From Garcia nutans (taxonomy: Eukaryota; Streptophyta; Magnoliopsida; Malpighiales; Euphorbiaceae): DNA of 64,000 nt. Below are positions 12,118 to 21,803 of this stretch, piece by piece (position 1 is the stretch's first letter; each line of letters starts with the position of its first letter). The notes below the pieces were generated by a model, which did not search any database, was not told the origin of the DNA, and was given only the letters and a program-made list of their open reading frames with translations. Made by a program: the position numbers and the translations under genes. Where the stretch lies: assembly GCA_947685225.1 (NCBI GenBank), contig CANTUV010000012.1, forward strand, positions 868,001-932,000, written 5' to 3'.

Positions 12118-13443
12118 CTCAGTTTTTTTTTGTTCAAAGGGTAAAACTAAGAAAACCCTTGTTTGACTCCAATAATGCATCCAATGTAAATGTTTCTAAT
12201 CTACGAACCCAAGGAGGATTCGAGGACTATGTCATGCATTTGATTAGCTTGCAAAAAAGAAACAAACCTAAAAAAAAAGAGGAAAAGGACAAACAAATTG
12301 TTAGTGGATTGTGGACTTGCTATTTGAGGTGAATCTCAAAATATGCCTACATACTCCCGTTTGAATGGGAGATCAAAGCCCATGTAGTTCGATAGTGCCT
12401 ATTCAAAGGCGATAAGAACTATGCTTCATGCATGTGTGTGTGTATGCTTTGTGCATTGTGAGATTTAATTAGTACTTAGTGCAAAATTGTGAAATTTGGG
12501 TACCTTGTAAAAGGATGCAAATTTTAGGCCTTTGGCCAAAAGGGTTGATTGATTCATGGCTTAATGCCGAAAGATCGATTAATTAGTTAATTAGGCCTTA
12601 GACCTAAAAGGATTAAGTCTTTGACCAAAAAGAAATTAAGAAGAAGGTGTAATGCTTATGACATGCTTGAATTAACAAAGGATGAATTAAGATATTACCT
12701 TGCTTAGGATTTTCTCACTTCGAAGCTCCAGATCTTGTTTTCTTGGACCTTGGATTATGGTTCTTGATTCCTGCTTTCTTGATCTGATTTGAGTTGATTC
12801 CTGCAGCACAAGGTTAGATTTATGCAAATAAGAGTAGAAGAGAAGCGCCTAAGCGTATAGAAAATAGGGAGTTCGTCAATACGAAGCCGGGATCCTTTTC
12901 TGACCGTTCTGGGGGCTATTTATAGTGAAAATCGGACCAAATTTGGACCTGAATGGCGGTTGAACCGCTGGTCGCGGCGGTTGAACTGCCGTGGACGACG
13001 GTTGACTTGCCAGAAGAGGAAAAAAGGGCGGCGGTTGAAACCCTACACGGCGGTCGAACCGCTGTGTGCGGCGGTTGAATGGCCATGCACGGCGGTTGGA
13101 CTTCCAAAAGGGCAACTCGGCGGTTGAAACCTAGGAGGCGGTTGAACCGCGGCGTGCAGCGGTTGAACCGTTGGTCACGGCGGTTGGACAGCTGCATGCG
13201 GCAGTTCGGCCTCCAAAAAAAACACATCAGCTCGCACGATTTTTGCTCAAGCTGATTTTTCGGGAGCTACGGACCTCCAAAAAATATTCCGAGACTATTT
13301 CTACGATCCACGTGTCGTTCCGGACATTTCAAGTACCATATCGATATATCTCCGGTGAACTTTTCCAAAGTCACCCAGTCTGAGTCGACATTTTGCGGTC
13401 TGGAGAAATTAGCTTTCCAAGTCTCAAAATTCGAGTATTCACA
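12118..13443 (-). repeat. gypsy LTR A
   Basis: This LTR is homologous to LTR B (15459-16598) for most of its length. On the minus strand the purine tract AGTGGGGGGCAAT directly precedes TGTGAATACTCG, taken as the LTR start. A TATA box (CTATAAATAG-like, 12925-12916) lies just downstream of a GC-rich motif array (12955-13214). It is about 190 bp longer than LTR B, mostly because that array is expanded. The low-coordinate end (next to TGGCGACTCCC) does not end in a clear CA, so that border is approximate. Confidence 0.75.
12955..13214 (-). repeat. Array of GGCGGTTGAACCGC-type inverted-repeat motifs in the LTR A promoter
   Basis: About a dozen degenerate copies of an imperfect palindrome, consensus GGCGGTYGRACCGCC, are packed into 260 bp. 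It is a GC-rich island in an AT-rich region. On the minus strand the array ends about 30 bp before the LTR TATA box. Open frames across it, rich in Arg and Pro, are artefacts of the repeat. Confidence 0.85.
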
Positions 13444-13548
13444 ATTGCCCCCCACTGGGGTCCATAAAAATGATTTATGGGGCTCAGTGGTCGTCAGAAG
13501 CGAGAATTTTGAGCAAGATGCAAAAGACCCGCGTTTTCACCTTTTCTT

Positions 13549-13558
13549 TATAAATAGG
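13549..13558 (+). promoter_or_regulatory. TATA box of antisense ORF A
   Basis: TATAAATAGG lies 83 bases before the ATG at 13632, outside LTR A. The identical box lies at the same spacing before the second copy (16704-16713). The antisense gene therefore appears to have its own promoter facing away from the LTR promoter. Confidence 0.7.
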
Positions 13559-13631
13559 CTCATTTCTATTTCATTTTCATTTACTTTCATTCCTTCTCCT
13601 TCTTTCCTTTCCTCCAAACTTTCTCTCGACG

Positions 13632-15390
13632 ATGGATTTCTCTGGCCTAGAGGACTTCGACATCCCACTCCCTCCCTGCAATCTTTTACTCGAGGAGGAA
13701 AAGCACAGCTCCCGGACCGGCTCCTATTAGGTAAGTACCTTCTCCTTTACTCATCTAGTATGCATGCTTAGGAATTTTATTTATTTCCAGTAAAGAAGTT
13801 AGAAATAAATTCTAAGAATCTTTCCTTTACATGTACTTGAATTAGCTCTAGTAATGAACTAGAAGTAATACTAGGCTTCACTAAGCTCTGCTATCAGTAA
13901 TTATTTCTAGTAAATAACTTAGAAATAATCCTCTAGGAAGTCAAACCCCACTGGGGAAGGAACTTAAATTTTTCTGAAGTTGCCCCCAAATTATTCCAAA
14001 TAATGAATTAGAAAATCCCTTTTTTTTTAGGACACTACGATTAGGATATCTATCGCCGAGAGTCCCATGAGCACTATTTCGGCTCACATCTTTGATGCTG
14101 GGCATCCGGTGGGGGATCTTATCAGACCTGTTTTCCTCCACCGTTTGAGGACCATAGATGTGGGCAGAGATATCCACAGGGAGCTGATCTGCGCACTGGC
14201 CGAGCGATGGTGGCCCACTACTGATACCTTCCATTTTGCTTGGGGGGAGATGACGATGACGACTACCGACTTTTCTGTCATTTCCGGGATTCCCTTCGGC
14301 GTTGAGATGTGGAGTTCTATGCTGACTGGCGGCAGGACATTCCTTCAGCCGATATGGTTACTTTGATCGGGGTCGACTATCCTCGACATCACGCACCTCG
14401 CTGCATTCAGCGGAAGTGGCTTTTAGAGCAGGCGCCAGGCATCTATGCTCGCTACGAGGTAGGCGATCTTACTGCTGCTCAGGTGGCCAGGTTTACCCTG
14501 ATTCTCTTGTTTGCTAGCTCCTTCTTAGCAAACAGGAAGGACGCAGTAAGTCTCAATGTGCTGAAGAGCCTACTCGACCTGACACGACTTCAGACATACG
14601 ATTGGGCTAGCATGATGCTGTGTAGATTGTACGACATGTCAGATCTCTGCTATACCCGCATTGCTCCATGCGGCCTGTACTACTTCTGGGAGGTAATGTA
14701 AAGAACATTTCCCTTATCTTATATATGTTGACATACACCAATTCTGATATCCTCTTCATTTTTTCAGACTTGGGCTTACGAGTACTTTCCTGGTGTCACC
14801 CCTTTCCTTCGTGAGCTTCCTGCCCCTGCAGATCCTCTTTCTCCCATTGCTTGGAGATGGTATAGAAAGAGGATAGAAGCACCAAAGGGGAAGCTTCCTA
14901 TCAGAGAGCTGAGATCATTCTTCGACAGCTGCTCCATAGACTCGGTAAATACTTTATCCTCATCCTTATTTATTGTATTAAAGAAAATGATTCACTAACA
15001 TAATAAATTTTTACAGGTTGTCTTTACAGCGATGTCTAGTCGGCTGTCAGAGTGGATTGTTCAGGATCACAACTTTCAGCGATCACAGTTCCTGACTCGC
15101 CGTCGATTCATACTTCCCCATCCAGAGTATCGACGGTATTATCTCGCTGAGAGATTGACTTTCCAGATCGCCGGTTTCCGTGCAGCTCCACTGGATCCCC
15201 CTGATGATATGCTATCTCTGATGCTTCTGCCGATCACTGCGTCCCAATATGAGGGTGATCCCTTCGAGTCGGCCTATGTCCTGATGATGATTATGATTTC
15301 TACTGCCTTCAGCGACTGATGCCACGCATTGGGACACGGTTCGACCCTGCACCACCTCATCGGTCCTCCCATTCTTCAGTTCCCACTACT
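13632..15390 (+). pseudogene. Plant-mobile-domain-like antisense ORF, copy A (truncated)
   Basis: Four exons parallel copy B: 13632-13730, 14031-14692, 14768-14944 and 15017-15390. Lesions: TAG at the end of exon 1 (13728-13730, where copy B has GAG); a one-base loss near 14308 that shifts frame inside the GIPFGVEM segment; an indel near 15282; and a cut at 15390, where the copy ends against the gypsy leader. Exon 2 carries ERWWPTTDTFHFAWGEMTMT, which resembles the plant mobile domain (aminotransferase-like, PF10536 type) with its W..T.TFH...GE signature. Exon 3 keeps the Trp-Glu codons that are broken in copy B. It is clearly non-functional. Confidence 0.82.
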
Positions 15391-15458
15391 AGCTGTGAAC
15401 CTCGGATTCCACCCGAAAAGGATTCGGATGAACGTTCACTTGTTGTTAGGAGTCGCCA

Positions 15459-16598
15459 CTCAGTTTTTTCTGTTCTAAGGGAAAAACTAAGAAAACCCTT
15501 GTTTGACTCCAATTAATGCATCCAATGTAAAGGTTTCTAATCTACGAACCCAAAGAGGATTCGAGGACTATGTAATGTATTTGATTAACTTGCCAAAAGA
15601 AACAAATCCAAAAGGGACGAAGAAAAGAAGACAAGCAGATTGTTAGTAAATTGTGGACTTGCTATTTGGGGTGAATCCCAAATATGCCTACATACTCTCG
15701 TTTTTATGAGAGATCAAAGCCCATGTAGTTCGGAAAAGCCTATTTAAAGGCAATTATGCATTATGCATGTGTGTGTATGCTTCGTGCATTGTCGGGCTTT
15801 TTGCAAAATTGTGAGATTTTGAGCACTTAGTGCTAATTTTGATGAAATTTGGGTACTTGGTACCAAAAAGAATTCAATTTAGGCTCCGTGCCAAAAGGTT
15901 GATTTTAATTGTGATGGGCTTAATGCCAAAAGCGATTAGGTCTTTGACCAAAAAGAAATTAAGAAGGAGGTGTAATGCTCATGATATGCTTAAATTTACC
16001 AAGGATAAATTAGGATATTACCTTGTTTAGGATTCTCTCACTTCGTAATTCCAGATCTCGTTTTCTCGGGCCTTTGATTATGCTTTTTGATTACGGTTTT
16101 TTTTTATTTAGATTAATTCCTGCAGCACAAAGTTAGATTTATGCAAATAAAAAGTCCAAGTGGAGTTCTTAAGCATATGAAAGTAGAGAGTTCGTCCGCC
16201 CGAAGCAATTGAAAAAAAACCCAACCATTTTTCTGCAAATTTGGAGGCTTTTATAGACAAAATTCAGACTGGACGGCGGTCGGACCGCCGTGGAAGTGAC
16301 AGCCCAGGAAAACGGAAAAAGCAAAACGGTCGGCGGTCGGTGGCGGGCGGGTCGCTGCCCTCGGTTCTCGAGCCCCCAAAAAAGCACGCATGATTTTCGT
16401 TCAAACTAATTTTCCGGGAGCTACGGACCTCCAGAAATTATTCCGGAACCATATCCGTTATCCTTGCGTCGCTCCAGATATTTTAAGTACCATAAAGACA
16501 TGCTTTCGTTGAACTTTACCGTGAACCTCCGGTCCAGCTCGGTCGTCTGCAGTCCGAGAAAAATCGGCTTTCCGAGCCTCAAAATTCGAGTATTCACA
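15459..16598 (-). repeat. gypsy LTR B
   Basis: This LTR is homologous to LTR A, but the palindromic motif array is short (16275-16361). On the minus strand the TATA box CTATAAAAG (16256-16248) lies about 19 bp after a perfect GGCGGTC-G-GACCGCC inverted repeat (16289-16275). The PBS/leader copy at 15458-15391 follows on the minus strand, and a purine tract precedes it at about 16610-16599. Confidence 0.75.
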
Positions 16599-16703
16599 AT
16601 TGCCCCCCACTAGGGTCCATAAAAATGATTTATGGGGTCAGTGGTCGTGAGAAACGAGGATTTTGAGCGAGGTGCAAAAAGACCCGCATTTTCACATTTT
16701 CCT

Positions 16704-16713
16704 TATAAATAGG
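16704..16713 (+). promoter_or_regulatory. TATA box of antisense ORF B
   Basis: TATAAATAGG lies 83 bases before the ATG at 16787, the same spacing as in copy A. Confidence 0.7.
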
Positions 16714-16786
16714 CTCATTTCCATTCCATTTTCATTCGCTTTCATTCTTTCTTCTTCTTTCCTTTCCTTCAAACTTTCTTTCAACG

Positions 16787-19033
16787 ATGGATTTCACTGG
16801 CCTAGAAGACTTCGAGATCCCACTCCCTCCCTGCAATCTTTTACTTGAGGAGGAAAAGCACAGCTCCCGAACCGGCTGCTATGAGGTAAGTACCTTCCCC
16901 TTTACTCATCTAGTATGCATGCTTAGGAATTTTATTTATTTCCAGTAAGGAACTTAGAAACAAATCTTAGGAATCCTTCCTTTACATGTACTAGTAATGA
17001 ATCAAGAGTAATACCAGGCTTCACCATGTTCTGCCATCAATAATTATTTTTAGTAAAAAACTTAGAAATAATCCTCTAGAAAGTCACACCCGGCTGGGGA
17101 TAGAATTTAAATTTTTCTGAAGTTGCCCCCCAAATTATCCACAATAATGAATTAAAAAATCCCTCTCTGCTTTTTTAGGACACTGCAATTAGGATATCCA
17201 TCGTCGAGAGACCCATGAGCACTATTCCGGCTTACATCTTTAATGTCGGGCATCCGGTGGGGGATCTTATCAGACCTGCTTTCCTCCACCGTTTGAGGAC
17301 CATAGATGTGGGCAGAGATATCCACAGGGAGTTGATCTGCGCGCTGGCTGAGCGATGGTGGCCCACTACTGATACCTTCCATTTTGCTTGGGGGGAGATG
17401 ACGATGACGCCTACCGACTTTTCCGTCATTTCTGGGATTCCCTTCGGCGTTGAGATGGTGGAGTACTATAATGACTGGCGGCATGACATTTCTTCAGCCG
17501 ACATGGTCACTTTGATCGGGGTTGACTATCCTCGACATCAGGCGCCTCGCTGCATTCAGCGAAGGTGGCTTGTAGAGCAGGCGCCAGCCATCTATTCTGG
17601 CTACGAGGTAGGCGATCTTACTGCTGATCAGGTGGCCAGGTTTACCCTGATTCTCCTGTTTGCTAGCTCCTTCTTAGCAAACAGGAAGGACGCAGTGAGT
17701 TTCAATGTGTTGAAGAGCCTACTCGACCTGACACGACTTCAGACATACGATTGGGCTAGCATGATGCTGTGTAGATTGTATGACGACATGTCAAACCTCT
17801 GCTATACTCGTATTGTTCCATGCGGCCTGTACTACTTCTGAGAGGTAATGTAAAGAACATTTCCTTTACCTTGCATACACCGACTCTGATATCTTATTAA
17901 TTTTTTCCAGACTTGGGCTTACGAGTACTTTCCTGGTATCGCCCCTTTTCTTCGTGAGCCACCTGCCCCTGTAGATCCTCTTTCTCCCATTGCTTGGAGA
18001 TGGTATAAAGAGAGGATAGAAGCACCAAAGAGGAAGCTTCCTATCAGAGAGCTGAGATCGTTCTTCGACAGCTGCTCCATGAACTCGGTAAATACTTTAT
18101 CCTCATCCTTATTTATTGTATTAGAGAAAATGATTCACTAACATAATAAATTTTTACAGGTTGCATTTACAGCGATGTCTAGCCGGCTAATAGAGTGGAT
18201 TGCTCAAGATCACAGCTTTCAGCGATCACAGTTCTTGACTCATCGTCGATTCATACTTCCCCATCCAGAGTATCGACGGTATTATCTCGCTGAGAGAGTG
18301 ACTTTCCAGATCGCCGGTTTCCGTGTAGCTCACCCGGATCCCCCTGATGATATGCTATCTCTGATGCTTCTGCCTGTTACTGCGTCCCAGTATGAGGGTG
18401 ATCCCTTCGAATCGGCCTATGCCCCGGATGATGATGATTATGATTTCTACTGTCTTCAGCGACTGATGCCACGCATTGGGACACGGTTCGATTCTGCACC
18501 ACCTTATCGGTCCTCCCATTCTTCAGCCCCCACTTCTAGCACTCCGGGAGACCATCCCTCTTCCAGCTGGCGAGCTGACAGACCTTCTTCCTCTAGGGCT
18601 GAGGCTTCCGCTTTCAGGGCTGGACCATCACACACTGGAGCAAGCAGCAGTTTATCACATTTGAGGCCTCCCCCATCCATTCTTGCGGCTACCGGTCAAT
18701 TGGAACCTGCTTTGGCCGACCTGAGGCTGCCTTATGCTGTTCGTTATCATGCACCCGACGGTTGGGTGACCCGACCAATTAGTGTGGAGGGTGTACCATA
18801 TCGGAGCCTTGTTCACATCACTCAGGTATATTCCTCTAGAACTTTTCATGAAAAGGATTCATAAAATTCTCTTGAAATTGACTGTGATTTTGTCTTTTTT
18901 ACAGGTACCTGTGGGCCTAGTTGCTGACATGGCGGCATTAATCACTGCTTTCTCTGATGAGCTGACGGGTGCTTGGACTGATAGTGCTTATGAGAGGCAG
19001 AACAGGCCACAAAGACGGAGAGCCCGACGCTGA
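16787..19033 (+). pseudogene. Plant-mobile-domain-like antisense ORF, copy B (one in-frame stop)
   Basis: Five exons, all joined in phase 0: 16787-16885, 17179-17844, 17911-18087, 18160-18825 and 18905-19033, 579 codons including the stop. The only visible defect is TGA at 17839-17841, where copy A reads TGG (Trp), near the end of exon 2. Residues about 65-140 contain FLHRLRTIDVGRDIHRELI and ERWWPTTDTFHFAWGEMTMT, resembling plant mobile domain proteins. Residues about 420-490 form a Ser/Pro-rich stretch, and the C-terminus is basic (QRRRARR), so nuclear localisation is possible. It lies antisense to the retroelement between pol and an LTR. The role of such extra ORFs is unknown. The mobile-domain assignment rests on recalled motifs, not a search. 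Confidence 0.8.
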
Positions 19034-19317
19034 TTTCTCATATTTGTCTTGGATTATATTTGTCGTATTTGAATTATTCTTGCTCTGTACTTTGTACTTT
19101 TCATGTTCTTCACCTGTTATTTGAACTTAAATACAAACGTGCATTTATTTGTTAGTATTGGCAGCAAATATGTATGTATGATGCTTGTTTTTTAGAAATC
19201 TATTTTCAAAATAAATTCCTGAAACAATCCCTAAAAATAGCACCTAATAGGGCCTAAACAGGGCCAAAAACAAGAATTTCACAAAACATCAAAAACAGGA
19301 ATCGAAATTGGGTCGGT

Positions 19318-19376
19318 GGCGGTTGGACCGCCGTGGCCGGCGGTCGGACCGCCATCCGGGCCAGGGCTGTATAAAG
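19318..19376 (+). promoter_or_regulatory. Promoter of third antisense gene: two GGCGGTYGGACCGCC palindromes and a TATA box
   Basis: GGCGGTTGGACCGCC (19318-19332) and GGCGGTCGGACCGCC (19339-19353) precede TATAAAG (19370-19376) by 17 bases. The start codon follows at 19448. The same motif family lies just before the TATA boxes of both LTRs on the opposite strand. Confidence 0.65.
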
Positions 19377-19447
19377 AACGAAGTTGAAATGCATTTTCAG
19401 GCCAGAAAATAGGTTTTTCACTGCAGGATTTTATTTTTCTCTCAACT

Positions 19448-20777
19448 ATGAACCCTCTTTTTAATCATGTGATGCATAGCTGGACCAAGAGCCTCCATAA
19501 TGTTGAAAGGATCAACATGGGAAGATATGGATTGAAAGCTTTTGCCACCCTTAGAGGTGTAGCCGTGGATTGGGATTTCTTGAATGCTTGTATCAGATTT
19601 TGGGATCTCTAAGTCCATGTTTTCAGATTTGGTGCCCGGATGGAGGAGATGTGTCCTCTTTTTGAGGAATTCTGCTCAATTATTGGATGTGACCCAAATG
19701 CCCCTCTTGTAGGGCATGAGGTTCAAGTTGGCTATGTGGGGTCTTTTCAGAGGCTTTTCAACTTTACAAGGCCTAAAGCTCAAGTTATGATAATGGATGG
19801 GAGTAAGGCGATACTGCTTCCTTTGATTATTGAATTCCTGACCGCTAATTTTGAAGATGAGGTTCAACTGAAACATAGGATGCGAGCTTTTGTTTTCTGC
19901 CTGTTAGCCAGGTTTCTTTTCAACCGTGATCCTGGCTTTGGAGATTTGAAGCTTTGCCCCATGGTTAGGCAAATGGAAGAACTTAACTGTATTGGTGGTA
20001 TTATTCTGGCTGAGACTATTCAGAGTCTTAACAGAACTGCACTCGGATTTGAAAATTGGACTGTTACCCCGATCATTATTCAGGTAATTTTGTTATACCT
20101 TTTGTTTCTTCTCATTTCATCATCTCTCTTTTTTGTTTGTAAATAGAAAGGATCTATTTTTTCAGGTTTGGCTGAGAGACAATCTCCGAGTGGTTGCCGC
20201 TCCCCATGCCTTGACTTATAACCCTTTTCAGTACCGCACCAGAAGAATCTAGATTTCTTTTCCCTCTATGGCTAAGTGGATCATCTGGTTGTATGAGCTT
20301 GGACCAGAAGAATTGTTGTGGTTCATTCCTTGGTATAGAATTTCTCGCTTCATGGAGGTAAATGCAATGTATAACCATGTCTATCTTCTTGGTTTCACTC
20401 ATAGTACATGGTATAGTGCTTCTCGCGTCCTCAGACAGATGGGGATTGATCAGAGAGTTCCTCTTCTTGTTGGGCTTTCCATTGCTTCCCCCATTACTCC
20501 CGGAGTTACTCGAGCTGTTCTATAAACTTAGGTTAGGAACCATCAGATGATCAGGCCTTTTGCAGAGCCTTCTCTTGTTCAGCCTATTCCAGAGTATAGA
20601 ACTTGGTTTATAGCCGAAGTTTGGCCAATTGAAAAGCCAAGGAGGCATGCATTGCTGCAGGAGTTGGAGGTAGAGGATGTGGTTCCTCTTAACGAAAGGA
20701 AGATAGATGTTGCAGAAAGTTCTGGAACTAAGAAAGATACCGAAGACTCTGCCCCACGTAGGAGACGTAGGATCTAG
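19448..20777 (+). pseudogene. Third antisense gene of the gypsy element, distinct from the mobile-domain copies
   Basis: Two exons, 19448-20083 and 20166-20777, join in phase 0 and give 416 codons. Four in-frame stops break the frame: TAA 19610-19612, TAG 20250-20252, TAA 20523-20525 and TAG 20529-20531. The translation continues sensibly across each, for example HVFRFGARMEEMCPLFEEF after the first. The VFRFG...CP..EEF segment resembles a family of plant proteins linked to retrotransposons (DUF7745 / mobile-domain-like), but I am not certain of the family. The C-terminus is basic (PRRRRRI). A TATA box and palindromic motifs precede the gene. It lies between the pol tail and the mobile-domain gene, antisense to the element. 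Confidence 0.65.
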
Positions 20778-20859
20778 ATCCTAGGGTTGACTCTATTGTC
20801 TGCTTTTTTGGGTTGCTTGTACCTTTTTGGTTCCTTGGATGTTTGGGACTTATAGTTTG

Positions 20860-21090
20860 ACTCTTTTCATGGAATGAATGACTCTTTTTGTAATAAATGA
20901 TTCTTTTTTGGAATGCATGACTCTTTTTGGAATGAACGACTCTTTCATTTGCTTTCCAAGCATCATCTACTTTATTTATTTGCTGTAATTTTTGCCTAAG
21001 CCGTTCTTTCGGATTTTCAACTTAGCGAGCTCTTACCCATTTTGCCTAAGCCGCCCTTTGCGGGTTTTCAACTTAGTGGATTTTTTTTTT
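20860..21090. repeat. Short direct repeats downstream of the third antisense gene
   Basis: The word TGACTCTTTTTGGAATGA recurs about five times with variation (20868-20955). A TTTTGCCTAAGCCG...TTTTCAACTTAG segment occurs twice (20990-21026 and 21039-21076). These are non-coding element-internal repeats. Confidence 0.55.
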
Positions 21091-21218
21091 CATGTTGGCA
21101 AAAGAAAAATGAATCAATGGTTTTTATTAAAATTTAGACCGTGCTCAAGGAGAGCTGCCTACATATATCGAATTAGTTTGCGAGAATTAGGTCTAATGTA
21201 GTTCCTTACAATGCATGA

Positions 21219-21733
21219 TTATACATAATATTTCTTTAATTGATCCAGATTGCATGGGTTTGTGAACTCCAGACCATCCAAATCAGACAAGATGACGGCT
21301 CCGCCGGAAAGTATTTTCTTTACGATGTAGGGTCCCGCCCAATGAGGACGAAATTTCCCACGAGAATCTGTAACGGGTGTTCTGATCTCTTTCAGAACCA
21401 AACAACCTTCTTCCAACTTTCGATCTTTGACCTTTTTGTTGAAATGTCTGGCCATTCGCCTCTGATACCCTTGAATCTGATGGAGAGCTTGAAGTCTTTT
21501 TTCATCCAAACCCAACAACTGATGATGATAATTGCTAATCCATTCAGCTTCATTTATCTGACTTTCTTGAATTATCCTCGCCGATTGAACTTCTAGTTCA
21601 ATGGGGAGTACTGCTTCCATTCCGTACACCAGTGAATATGGGGTTGCCCCAGTAGGAGTTCTAATTGATGTTTTATATCCCCACAAAGCCAGTGGTAACT
21701 TCTCATGCCAACACCTATGTTCCTTGATCCTAA
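21219..21733 (-). pseudogene. gypsy integrase C-terminal part / pol tail
   Basis: An open minus-strand frame (155 codons from 21686) is preceded, in the same element, by EHRCWHEKLPLAL. It contains TSIRTPTGATPYSLVYGMEAVLPIE, the conserved end of the gypsy integrase core, then RHFNKKVKDRKLEEGCLVL. It ends with GPYIVKKILSGGAVILSDLDG and LDQLKKYYV, the usual end of plant gypsy pol. Everything upstream (gag, protease, RT, RNase H, N-terminal integrase) is missing: homology stops near 21733 and Tra1 intron DNA begins. The fragment itself has no stop, so the truncation was structural rather than slow decay. Confidence 0.88.
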
Positions 21734-21803
21734 AAAAAAAAAGTCACTAAAATTTCTGAAAAATGAATATTGTTACATTGTAAGCATGCGTGTATTGTAG
21801 CAG

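Larger units (their letters stand above)
11985..21733 (-). mobile_element. Ty3/gypsy (Tat-like) tandem remnant with antisense ORFs, inserted in Tra1
   Basis: Read on the minus strand: truncated integrase/pol tail (21733-21219), an antisense gene (20777-19448), an antisense mobile-domain-like gene (19033-16787), purine tract, LTR B (16598-15459), TGGCGACT-type primer-binding site and leader (15458-15391), a second truncated antisense gene (15390-13632), purine tract, LTR A (13443-12118), PBS and leader (12117-12053), and a duplicated leader (12052-11985). This LTR-internal-LTR-internal order is what unequal recombination between LTRs produces. Gag, protease, RT and RNase H are absent. Antisense extra ORFs between pol and the 3' LTR are known from the Tat lineage, which is why I assign it there. 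The right junction near 21733 lies inside integrase and directly abuts Tra1 intron DNA. Confidence 0.82.

Noticed and set aside
12876..13227. Two open frames (79 and 103 codons, minus strand) rich in Pro and Arg
   Set aside because: They lie wholly within the GC-rich motif array of LTR A; the open frames arise from a repeat without stop codons, and the periodic residues follow the DNA repeat.
13355..13771. 138-codon plus-strand frame
   Set aside because: It crosses the LTR boundary, the TATA box and the start of antisense ORF A in another frame; no protein similarity is apparent.
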